From Anaerolineae bacterium (lineage in GTDB: Bacteria; Chloroflexota; Anaerolineae; 4572-78; J111): 6,814 nucleotides of DNA. How positions within the stretch are numbered: position 1 is the stretch's first letter; every line of letters starts with the position of its first letter. The notes below the pieces were generated by a model. The model was not told the origin of the DNA, searched no databases, and worked only from the letters and a program-made list of their open reading frames with translations. Shown one piece after another: positions 1-5,348 of the stretch. The position numbers and the translations under genes were made by a program. The stretch spans positions 1 through 6,814 of the forward strand of contig JAGRBY010000390.1 of the NCBI GenBank assembly GCA_020433835.1, in the 5' to 3' direction.

Positions 1-659
1 GAATCTTTGCCGCCCTCGGCATAGCCGGCGCACAACATACTGTCGGTAATGCTGCTGCCGTAAGATGCCGCACAGGTGGCGTTGGAAACAATCGGCACCT
101 GCACTTCCATTAATTCATCCGATATGGAGCCGCCATACGAGGTGGTTCCCCAGCCGGTCACGGTCGATAGTTCGCTCTCCACATCAGCCACACTGTTCAA
201 AGCGATAGTGGCAACCGCGCTATTGAGCACAGCCGGCGAACTGAGATGCAGCAGCGCCACGTCGTAGTCGCTGGTATTAGCATTGTAACTGGGGTGAGGA
301 ATAACCTGGTCAACCGTCTTATACTGCTCGGTACCATCGGAGCTATAAAGATAATGTTCTCCCAGACTGATATCGAAGACGGAAGGATCATACACAGTGG
401 AACCGTTATAAACACAGTGAGCCGCGGTTAAAACCCACTCCGCATCGATTAACGATCCGCCGCACAGGTAGCCGTCAAAGAGAACCAGGGCCTGCCAGGG
501 ATACTCATGCGGATCAGCCGGCTGCCCGCCCACAATATTTGGTTGATTGGAATCAGAGGAGGGAGTCTGTGCTGTCGCATTACTACGAATCAGCCCAAAG
601 GTTAACAAAAGGGTAAAAACAATAATGACATATTTATGGAGTGATTGTTTGTGAAACAT
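1..659 (-). CDS. Secreted trypsin-like serine protease (S1 family), 3' end cut by window edge
   Basis: This is an extracellular endopeptidase of the chymotrypsin fold; 219 complete codons are visible from the ATG at 659. Residues 1-31 form a signal peptide: basic start (MFHKQSLHK), hydrophobic core at 10-24, likely cleavage after ATAQ. A short propeptide (about 32-41) precedes the mature N-terminus IVGG at 42-45. The catalytic His is H81 in TAAHC and the catalytic Asp is D133 in DVALL. GWG is at 169-171. Cys66/Cys82 and Cys196/Cys210 match the His-loop and 168-182 disulfides. The frame leaves the window at CAGYAEGGKD; D219 aligns with Asp189 of the S1 pocket, predicting cleavage after Arg/Lys. 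The catalytic Ser, expected about six residues later, is outside the window. Residue 41 before IVGG is Asn, so activation by tryptic cleavage is not expected. AAGG motifs at 665-668 and 670-673 (minus) could serve as ribosome binding site. Family assignment is very secure; its natural substrate is unknown. Confidence 0.95.
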   Translation of the reverse strand, partial: MFHKQSLHKYVIIVFTLLLTFGLIRSNATAQTPSSDSNQPNIVGGQPADPHEYPWQALVLFDGYLCGGSLIDAEWVLTAAHCVYNGSTVYDPSVFDISLGEHYLYSSDGTEQYKTVDQVIPHPSYNANTSDYDVALLHLSSPAVLNSAVATIALNSVADVESELSTVTGWGTTSYGGSISDELMEVQVPIVSNATCAASYGSSITDSMLCAGYAEGGKD

Positions 660-991
660 ATTTACCTTACCTTGACTATAATAAATTGGTGTACCTGGTC
701 AGGGTCGGTAATACCTTGCAACTGTAGCTTTATACTGGGAAAGGTGATCTGGTAACGAAGATGCCAAAAATTTCGTACCATTCAAGATAGGGGGTTCCTA
801 TCGGTGACAGGAATACAAATAAAGCAAGTTCAAATTCTCCTCAACAACCTCTTAAAAAGTATAGCACTAATATCCGTATGAAAATTTCGCATCGTGTCTG
901 AGTTTAATTAGAACTATGTTGAGTTTGTCTGATGATAAATAAATGTATCTAAATTGAAACCCCGAAGTCGCGACATCAACTCTCCGCTTTT

Positions 992-1020
992 TTGGTCTCT
1001 TCTTAGAAGAAGGTTATAAT
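992..1020 (+). promoter_or_regulatory. Candidate sigma-70 promoter for the dehydrogenase gene
   Basis: A perfect -10 hexamer TATAAT lies at 1015-1020, preceded 17 bases upstream by TTGGTC (992-997), which matches the -35 consensus only in its TTG. The spacer contains an inverted repeat, TCTTCT at 998-1003 and AGAAGA at 1005-1010 around one central base, which could bind a regulator. Transcription would begin near 1027 and give a leader of about 170 bases. The -10 is strong; the -35 is weak, so this is a reasonable but unproven call. Confidence 0.5.
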
Positions 1021-1159
1021 GTCAGGATATTGATCGAATTATCACAAGTTCTTAGATAAAATTATGGAATGCGCAATGAAGCAGATTAGAGATATATTGG
1101 TTGTAAACGTCCCTAATCGCTTTATCCCTCGCCCCAATTCGACCGCTTAATCACATTTT

Positions 1160-1187
1160 GAGGGATTGTGGCTAACCATCAACCCTC
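1160..1187 (+). promoter_or_regulatory. Leader hairpin just upstream of the dehydrogenase start codon
   Basis: Three helical segments stack into an 11-base-pair hairpin: GAGGG (1160-1164) with CCCTC (1183-1187), TTG (1166-1168) with CAA (1180-1182), and TGG (1169-1171) with CCA (1176-1178). The loop is CTAA, with single-base bulges at A1165 and T1179. It ends nine bases before the ATG at 1197. It is followed by AT-rich sequence, not a T-run, so it is not a terminator. The same GAGGGAT (1160-1166) can instead pair with ATCCCTC at 1124-1130, giving two exclusive folds. A role in translation or mRNA stability is inferred. Confidence 0.4.
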
Positions 1188-1196
1188 GGAATATCC

Positions 1197-4109
1197 ATGA
1201 AACCGACTTTTGCCAACTTAACCGAACTGACTCAAGAACTGCAACAACGCACCGAGGCGGAAGTTCGATTTGACGCAGTATCACGCACGCTCTACGCAAC
1301 AGACGCCAGCAACTATCAGATCATGCCCGTTGGCGTCGTTATCCCCCGTACCGTCGAAGATATGATCGCCACAGTTGAAATTTGTGTCGGCCACAACATG
1401 CCGGTCTTGCCGCGTGGCGGCGGGTCTTCGCTGGCCGGCCAAACCGTGGGTGAAGCCGTTGTCATCGACACCTCAAAATATCTGCGCAACATTCTCCATG
1501 TTGAGGCTGAAGCCCGCGAAGTGCGGGTTCAACCGGGCATCACTTTTGGGCAGCTTAATCGCCAGCTCAAAGAGACCGGGCTGATGGTCGGCCCTGATCC
1601 AGCCAGCGGCGAACGGGCTGCAATCGGCGGCTGCATCGGGAACAATGCCACTGGAGCACACTCAATTTTGTACGGGATGTTCGCCGATCACGTTCTAAGC
1701 ACCCAAACCCTTCTAGCCGATGGCAGCCTCGTCGAACTGGAAGCCGGGCGCGGCGTCGGTCGCGCCGCGACTCTATGGGACGCCGTGTGTGAGGTTATCA
1801 ACGCCCATCAAGACGACATTCGCACCTACTGGCCGCGCCACTGGCGACGAGCCAGCGGCTATAACCTCAACTATATGCTGCCCGATGCGCCCGGTCGTCA
1901 TCCCGGCGACCCCAGCGGTCGCCCTCACCAACCCAACCTGGCGCAACTGATCTGCGGCTCGGAGGGAACGCTGGGCGTTATTACTGAGGCCACGCTTAAT
2001 TTAATGCCCCGTCCCAAAATGACGGCGTTGGGGATTATTCAATTTAACGATATGATTGCGGCTCTGGAAGCGACCAATATCATTCTGGAGCTTAATCCTT
2101 CAGCCGTGGAATTGATGGATCGCCTGTTGGTGGAACTAACGCGCCAGCAGCCGCAATACGCCCGCATGCTCACATTTGTCGAAGGCACACCGGAGGCTAT
2201 CGTTGTAGTTGAGTTTTATGGCAAAAGTGAAGCCGAACTGACCGCCAAACTCGACCGGTTGGAACAGCATCTAACCAGACACAAAATTGGTCAGCGTTTT
2301 TCGCGAGCGACGTCGGCCCAGGCTCAAGCCGATGTCTGGGGTGTGCGCAAAGTGGGTCTGGGGCTGTTTATGAGTATTCGCGGCGACTACAAGCCGATTC
2401 CGGTTATCGAAGATTTTGCTGTGCCGGTTGAGACATTGCCTGGCTATATGACCGATATTTTGAACCTGGCGAAACAGTACGATACGCGTCTAGCTATTTA
2501 CGGCCACGCCTCGGCCGGTTGTTTGCATATTCGGCCGCTCATCAATGTTAAAACGGCCGAAGGTGTACAGATCATGAAGGAAATCGGCGAGGCCGGGGCC
2601 GAGATTGTTTTTCAATGCGGCGGCGTAATCAGCGGCGAACACAGCGACGGCTTACAGCGCAGCTATTTCAACGAAAAGTTGTTTGGCCCAGCTTTATACG
2701 GGGCGATGCAGCAGATCAAAACCATCTTTGACCCGGAGAATTTACTCAATCCGGGTAAAGTTGTGGCCGCACCTGACCCCACCAAAAATCTGCGCTACGG
2801 AGCCAACTACAGCACCATTCCCCTGGAAACCTATTTCGATTGGAGTGACGACGGTGGGCTTGATCGCGCCGTGGAGATGTGCAACGGGGCCGGGGTTTGC
2901 CGCAAACTCGATGTCGGCACAATGTGTCCCTCTTACATGGCGACACAAGATGAGCAGGATACCACCCGCGCCCGAGCCAATACCTTTCGGGCGCTGCTAT
3001 CGGGCACATTGCCGCTTAGCGCGCTGACAGACAAAGCGGTTTACGATGTTTTTGAACTGTGTATCGGCTGCAAGGCCTGCAAAAGTGAGTGTCCCAGTTC
3101 GGTTGATATGGCCCGCATCAAAACCGAATACAAGGCCCAGTATTACGAGCGAACCGGCTATCCTCTGCGCAATAAGCTCATCAGTAGCGTGCCGCGCCTG
3201 TCAAAATGGGCAGCGGCCGTACCCGGTGGGTTGTGGCTGGCCAATCTGATGCTTAGCCTGCCGCCAACCAAAGCGGTGATGAATCGTATCGGCCTGGCCG
3301 AAGAACGAACGTTTCCTCGCTTTGCATCCCAAACCTTTTCAGGCTGGTTTTATCAACGTTCGCAACCGCTGGTCAGTTCCAGGCAGGTCTTACTCTTCAA
3401 CGATACCTGGACAGAGTACAACTATCCTGAAATCGGGCAGGCGGCGGTTAAGGTTCTTGAAGCGGCCGGCTACCAGGTTAATTTGGAAACGCAGCGAGAA
3501 TGCTGCGGACGTCCGATGTTGACCTGCGGGATGATCGAACCGGTTAAGCTGATGGCCCAACGCAATGTTGATCTGCTGCTGTCCTATGTCGAAAAAGGCT
3601 GGCCAATTATCGGTTTGGAGCCAAGCTGCATCCTCTCATTTCGCGATGAGTACCCGGCCTTGATCGACCCATCCCGCCGCGACGCAGCCCGACGGCTGAG
3701 CCAGGCTTCCGTGACGATTGACGAATTTCTGTACCAACTTATCGAAAGAAAAGAATTTCCAATTGCATCATCCCCTCATGCGCAAACACCGCTTCTATTT
3801 CACGGGCATTGTCATCAAAAGGCGCTGTCTGATATCAACAAATCGCTGCAAGTTTTAAAAGCCGCCGGTTATGCAGTTGAAGCCATTCCTTCCGGCTGCT
3901 GCGGTATGGCCGGCAACTTTGGCTACGAGGCCGAACATTACGCCATCAGCCGAACGATTGGCCGCGATCGCCTCATCCCCACAATTGAGGCCCGGCCCGA
4001 TACACCTATCGCGGCCAACGGCATCTCTTGCCGAGAACAGATCGAACATACGACGGAGCGTCGCCCACGCCACTTGATCGAGTGGGTAGCCGAAGCCTTG
4101 TCGCCATAG
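1197..4109 (+). CDS. Fused FAD-binding / Fe-S 2-hydroxyacid dehydrogenase (Dld-II/YdiJ type)
   Basis: This 970-residue single-chain flavo-iron-sulfur enzyme is expected to oxidise a D-2-hydroxyacid and pass electrons through Fe-S clusters to membrane carriers. Domains in order: a PCMH-type FAD-binding domain (about 36-271) with PRGGGSSLAGQT at 72-83, GGCIGNNATGAHS at 144-156 and CGSEGTLG at 253-260; an FAD-oxidase C-terminal domain (about 280-525) with putative metal ligands H437 and H444 and a GEHSDG motif at 480-485; an Fe-S domain with C562, C568, C577 and the C622/C625/C628/C632-Pro motif; then two CCG domains (CCG at 769-771 with C777 and C811; C872, CCG at 901-903 and C945). There is no signal peptide or clear membrane helix, so it is likely cytoplasmic or peripheral. 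ATG 1197 is the first in-frame start after a stop at 1173; its ribosome site is weak (GGA at 1188-1190). Known relatives act on D-lactate (Shewanella Dld-II) or D-2-hydroxyglutarate (E. coli YdiJ); the substrate here cannot be read from sequence. The gene is intact and transcribed alone. Confidence 0.93.
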   Translation: MKPTFANLTELTQELQQRTEAEVRFDAVSRTLYATDASNYQIMPVGVVIPRTVEDMIATVEICVGHNMPVLPRGGGSSLAGQTVGEAVVIDTSKYLRNILHVEAEAREVRVQPGITFGQLNRQLKETGLMVGPDPASGERAAIGGCIGNNATGAHSILYGMFADHVLSTQTLLADGSLVELEAGRGVGRAATLWDAVCEVINAHQDDIRTYWPRHWRRASGYNLNYMLPDAPGRHPGDPSGRPHQPNLAQLICGSEGTLGVITEATLNLMPRPKMTALGIIQFNDMIAALEATNIILELNPSAVELMDRLLVELTRQQPQYARMLTFVEGTPEAIVVVEFYGKSEAELTAKLDRLEQHLTRHKIGQRFSRATSAQAQADVWGVRKVGLGLFMSIRGDYKPIPVIEDFAVPVETLPGYMTDILNLAKQYDTRLAIYGHASAGCLHIRPLINVKTAEGVQIMKEIGEAGAEIVFQCGGVISGEHSDGLQRSYFNEKLFGPALYGAMQQIKTIFDPENLLNPGKVVAAPDPTKNLRYGANYSTIPLETYFDWSDDGGLDRAVEMCNGAGVCRKLDVGTMCPSYMATQDEQDTTRARANTFRALLSGTLPLSALTDKAVYDVFELCIGCKACKSECPSSVDMARIKTEYKAQYYERTGYPLRNKLISSVPRLSKWAAAVPGGLWLANLMLSLPPTKAVMNRIGLAEERTFPRFASQTFSGWFYQRSQPLVSSRQVLLFNDTWTEYNYPEIGQAAVKVLEAAGYQVNLETQRECCGRPMLTCGMIEPVKLMAQRNVDLLLSYVEKGWPIIGLEPSCILSFRDEYPALIDPSRRDAARRLSQASVTIDEFLYQLIERKEFPIASSPHAQTPLLFHGHCHQKALSDINKSLQVLKAAGYAVEAIPSGCCGMAGNFGYEAEHYAISRTIGRDRLIPTIEARPDTPIAANGISCREQIEHTTERRPRHLIEWVAEALSP

Positions 4110-4125
4110 ATCGTATCCTCGTTTG

Positions 4126-4154
4126 TTGAAAAACGCCTTCGTTTTTCTTATACA
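4126..4154 (+). promoter_or_regulatory. Candidate sigma-70 promoter for azlCD, overlapping a hairpin
   Basis: TTGAAA (4126-4131, five of six consensus bases) is followed after exactly 17 bases by TATACA (4149-4154, four of six). Transcription would begin near 4161, giving a leader of about 70 bases before azlC. The same stretch contains a perfect 8-base inverted repeat, GAAAAACG (4128-4135) and CGTTTTTC (4140-4147) around a CCTT loop, 18 bases after the dehydrogenase stop codon. That repeat could be a weak terminator for the upstream gene, although its T-run lies inside the stem rather than after it, or an operator overlapping the promoter. The two readings are not exclusive. Confidence 0.45.
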
Positions 4155-4163
4155 ACACAGCAA

Positions 4164-4178
4164 GTTTCTACAAGAAAC
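4164..4178 (+). promoter_or_regulatory. Small leader hairpin upstream of the azlC attenuator-like terminator
   Basis: GTTTCT (4164-4169) and AGAAAC (4173-4178) are perfect complements around an ACA loop. The hairpin would form at the very 5' end of an azlC transcript started from the promoter at 4126-4154, one base before the tandem repeat that supplies the terminator's left arm. It could be a protein-binding hairpin or simply a 5' stabiliser. The pairing is seen directly; the role is inferred. Confidence 0.35.
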
Positions 4179-4217
4179 AACCCCGTAAACCCCGTAGAAT
4201 AGCGGGGTAATTTTTTT
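4179..4217 (+). terminator. Intrinsic terminator inside the azlC leader (possible attenuator)
   Basis: ACCCCG (4189-4194) pairs with CGGGGT (4203-4208) around an 8-base loop, and the stem is followed by AA and seven T residues (4211-4217). The left arm belongs to a perfect tandem duplication of the 9-mer AACCCCGTA (4179-4187 and 4188-4196), so either copy can pair with the single right arm. The azlC Shine-Dalgarno sequence begins on the next base (4218), so no promoter fits between terminator and gene. The element therefore ends transcription of the dehydrogenase mRNA, controls entry into azlCD, or does both. Terminator shape is clear; conditional behaviour is inferred. Confidence 0.7.
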
Positions 4218-4223
4218 AGGAGA
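4218..4223 (+). promoter_or_regulatory. Strong Shine-Dalgarno sequence of azlC
   Basis: AGGAGA lies eight bases before the ATG at 4232, an optimal spacing. It fixes the azlC start and directly abuts the T-run of the preceding terminator. Confidence 0.85.
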
Positions 4224-4231
4224 CATTTTCT

Positions 4232-4915
4232 ATGATTTCTTCACCACGTACAGAATTTTTGGCTGGTCTCAAGGCGATCTCCCCCATCCTGTTGGGCGTT
4301 GTGCCTTTTGCGACCATTACCGGCATCGCCGCGGTTGAGGCCAAGTTACCCGCCGGTCTGGCGATTGCCAGCTCAGTTATTATCTTTGCCGGAGCATCGC
4401 AGTTGGCGGCTATGCAGCTTATTCGAGAGAATGGGGCTTTTGCGGTGATTGTTCTGACGGTTCTGGTCATCAACCTGCGTTTTACGATGTACAGCATCTC
4501 TTTGGCACCGTACTTCAAAAATTTGGCTTCATGGTGGAAAGGGCTGCTGGCTTATATGCTAACCGATCAAGCCTATGCCCTGTCGATTATTCGTTACACC
4601 GAAAGCCCAGAGCAGCCGGCCAAACACTGGTTCTTTTTTGGGGCTTCGGTTGGTTTGTGGGTGACATGGCAACTTGGCACCATTGTAGGGGTTTTGGTGG
4701 GAGCGCAGGTTCCGGCCAACTGGTCGCTCGATTTCGCGATTCCGCTAACCTTTATTGCCGTGACGGTACCGGCCATAAAAAGTCGTCGAGAGCTTATTGT
4801 GGCGGTAGTATCGGTAGGTATTGCCGTAGCGGCGGCGGGGCTGCCGTATAACTTGGGGCTGATTGTGGCTGCCCTGGTTGGCGTGCTGGTCGGCATGGTT
4901 TTGGAGGCTGCCTAA
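4232..4915 (+). CDS. azlC: AzlC family branched-chain amino acid exporter, large subunit
   Basis: This 227-residue inner-membrane protein is the large subunit of the AzlCD (BrnFE, YgaZH) exporter, which removes branched-chain amino acids and in some species methionine or toxic analogues such as azaleucine, driven by the membrane potential. Family signatures are visible: FLAGLKAISPILLGVVPFA at the N-terminus (9-27), SSVIIFAGASQLAA (47-60), and NLRFTMYSISLAP (81-93) in the conserved N-x-R-x-x-x-Y-S segment. Hydrophobic stretches at about 12-33, 42-64, 70-80, 103-121, 132-158, 168-184, 187-204 and 206-224 suggest seven or eight membrane spans; length is typical. The start is fixed by AGGAGA eight bases upstream. 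It overlaps azlD by one base, and the end of the gene carries the azlD ribosome binding site. A terminator lies in its leader. The family call is secure; the exact substrate is not. Confidence 0.93.
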   Translation: MISSPRTEFLAGLKAISPILLGVVPFATITGIAAVEAKLPAGLAIASSVIIFAGASQLAAMQLIRENGAFAVIVLTVLVINLRFTMYSISLAPYFKNLASWWKGLLAYMLTDQAYALSIIRYTESPEQPAKHWFFFGASVGLWVTWQLGTIVGVLVGAQVPANWSLDFAIPLTFIAVTVPAIKSRRELIVAVVSVGIAVAAAGLPYNLGLIVAALVGVLVGMVLEAA

Positions 4916-5244
4916 TGGTGATGACAACACTCTGGTTACTCATTATTGCGGCAGGCATCGTGACGTTTGCGATGCGTCTATCGTTCATCGCGATGCTGGG
5001 CAAAATCGACCTACCTGTGCTTTTGGAACGAGGATTAAAGTATGTGCCGGTGGCGGTGCTGCCGGCGTTGATTGCTCCGGCTTTGTTTTACCAACAGGGT
5101 CAACTGAATATCAGTGTCGGCAATGAGCGGCTTATCGCCGGTTTGGTGGCGATTATTGTAACGGCCTACACAAAAAATATGCTGTTGACTATTGGGGTTG
5201 GCATGGCAGTTTTGTGGTCTTTGCAGATGGTTTTTGGCTCGTAA
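4915..5244 (+). CDS. azlD: AzlD family branched-chain amino acid exporter, small subunit
   Basis: This 109-residue membrane protein is the small partner of AzlC; the two subunits are normally both needed for export. It has four hydrophobic segments (about 4-28, 43-59, 72-87, 89-106). Conserved features include the early TFAMR (17-21), KYVPVAVLPALIAPALF (42-58), the N-x-R-L-I-A stretch around 70-75, and TAYTKNMLLTIGVGM (83-97), where a polar Thr-x-x-Thr-Lys-Asn opens the last span. The ATG shares its A with the azlC stop (TAATG), and GGAGG at 4903-4907 inside azlC is seven bases upstream, so translation is coupled and gives matched subunit amounts. A second in-frame ATG at 4921 is less well spaced. 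The gene is complete, and its stop codon runs into the heptamer repeat array. Confidence 0.92.
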   Translation: MVMTTLWLLIIAAGIVTFAMRLSFIAMLGKIDLPVLLERGLKYVPVAVLPALIAPALFYQQGQLNISVGNERLIAGLVAIIVTAYTKNMLLTIGVGMAVLWSLQMVFGS

Positions 5245-5340
5245 GCGATTAGCTTTTAGCAGTCAGCCATCAGTTTTGTTAGGAATTAGAGATTGGGACT
5301 TAGGAATCAGGAAAAGGCTAATTCCTGATTCCTAAGTCCT
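5244..5340 (+). repeat. Degenerate phased heptamer repeats filling the azlD-guaB spacer
   Basis: The spacer is built of 7-base units. Four units of the form AGCNNTY run without gaps (5244-5250, 5251-5257, 5258-5264, 5265-5271), for example AGCTTTT and AGCAGTC, followed by a degenerate AGTTTTG (5272-5278). After two extra bases, five more units of the type RGNNNTY or close variants follow (5281-5315), for example AGGAATT and AGGAATC. The next block, 5320-5340, is the same unit type inverted: read on the minus strand from 5340 it gives three heptamers, AGGACTT, AGGAATC and AGGAATT. The direct and inverted blocks create the 18-base-pair stem described as the terminator. Such heptamer spacers resemble short tandem repeat families of some bacterial genomes; their function is unknown. 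Confidence 0.75.
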
Positions 5341-5348
5341 ATTTTTTT
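5296..5348 (+). terminator. Strong intrinsic terminator of azlCD
   Basis: GGACTTAGGAATCAGGAA (5296-5313) and its exact complement at 5322-5339 form a perfect 18-base-pair stem around the 8-base loop AAGGCTAA, followed by TA and seven T residues (5342-5348). A second possible pairing exists between GGAATTAG (5282-5289) and CTAATTCC (5318-5325). The T-run overlaps the guaB stop codon (5347-5349). On the minus strand the hairpin follows guaB immediately but has no T-run after it, so it should act mainly for azlCD and would only protect or weakly end the guaB transcript. Confidence 0.85.

Larger units (their letters stand above)
660..1196. other. Divergent intergenic region between the protease and the dehydrogenase
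   Basis: This 537-base AT-rich gap holds no convincing gene. On the protease side I see two imperfect inverted repeats. One pairs 751-759 (GGTAACGAA) with 772-779 (TTCGTACC), with one bulged base. The other pairs TTCCT at 795-799 with AGGAA at 809-813. A TATAAA reads on the minus strand at 734-729 and a TATTAT-like element lies near 676-683, but neither has a good -35 partner, so the protease promoter is unresolved. A perfect 8-base palindrome GTCGCGAC sits at 967-974. On the dehydrogenase side there is a candidate promoter (992-1020) and a leader hairpin (1160-1187), listed separately. No tRNA, CRISPR or insertion sequence is apparent. Confidence 0.8.

Noticed and set aside
76..431. Short open frames on both strands within the protease region
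   Set aside because: The continuous minus-strand frame 659 to 1 encodes an obvious trypsin with catalytic His and Asp in place, so the others are shadows.
967..974. GTCGCGAC palindrome
   Set aside because: A single 8-base palindrome is expected by chance at this scale and has no partner copy nearby.
1064..1150. 28-codon open frame (MECAMKQIRD...) in the dehydrogenase leader
   Set aside because: There is no Shine-Dalgarno sequence, no recognisable product and no evident regulatory codon run; I keep it only as a speculative part of the leader folding.
3855..4226. 123-codon open frame on the minus strand overlapping the end of the dehydrogenase gene
   Set aside because: It is antisense to the conserved second CCG domain, has no ribosome site or recognisable domain, and crosses the azlC leader; it is best explained as a shadow frame.
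4216..4518. 100-codon open frame on the minus strand inside azlC
   Set aside because: It lies opposite a well-conserved membrane protein gene with a strong ribosome site; the translated product has no recognisable features.
5244..5340. Repeat array as a possible CRISPR
   Set aside because: Units are 7 bases, degenerate and contiguous, without spacers of 30 or more bases.
5296..5348. Long inverted repeat as a mobile element end or miniature transposon
   Set aside because: The arms are separated by only eight bases, are followed by a T-run and fit the local heptamer pattern; terminator function explains them better.
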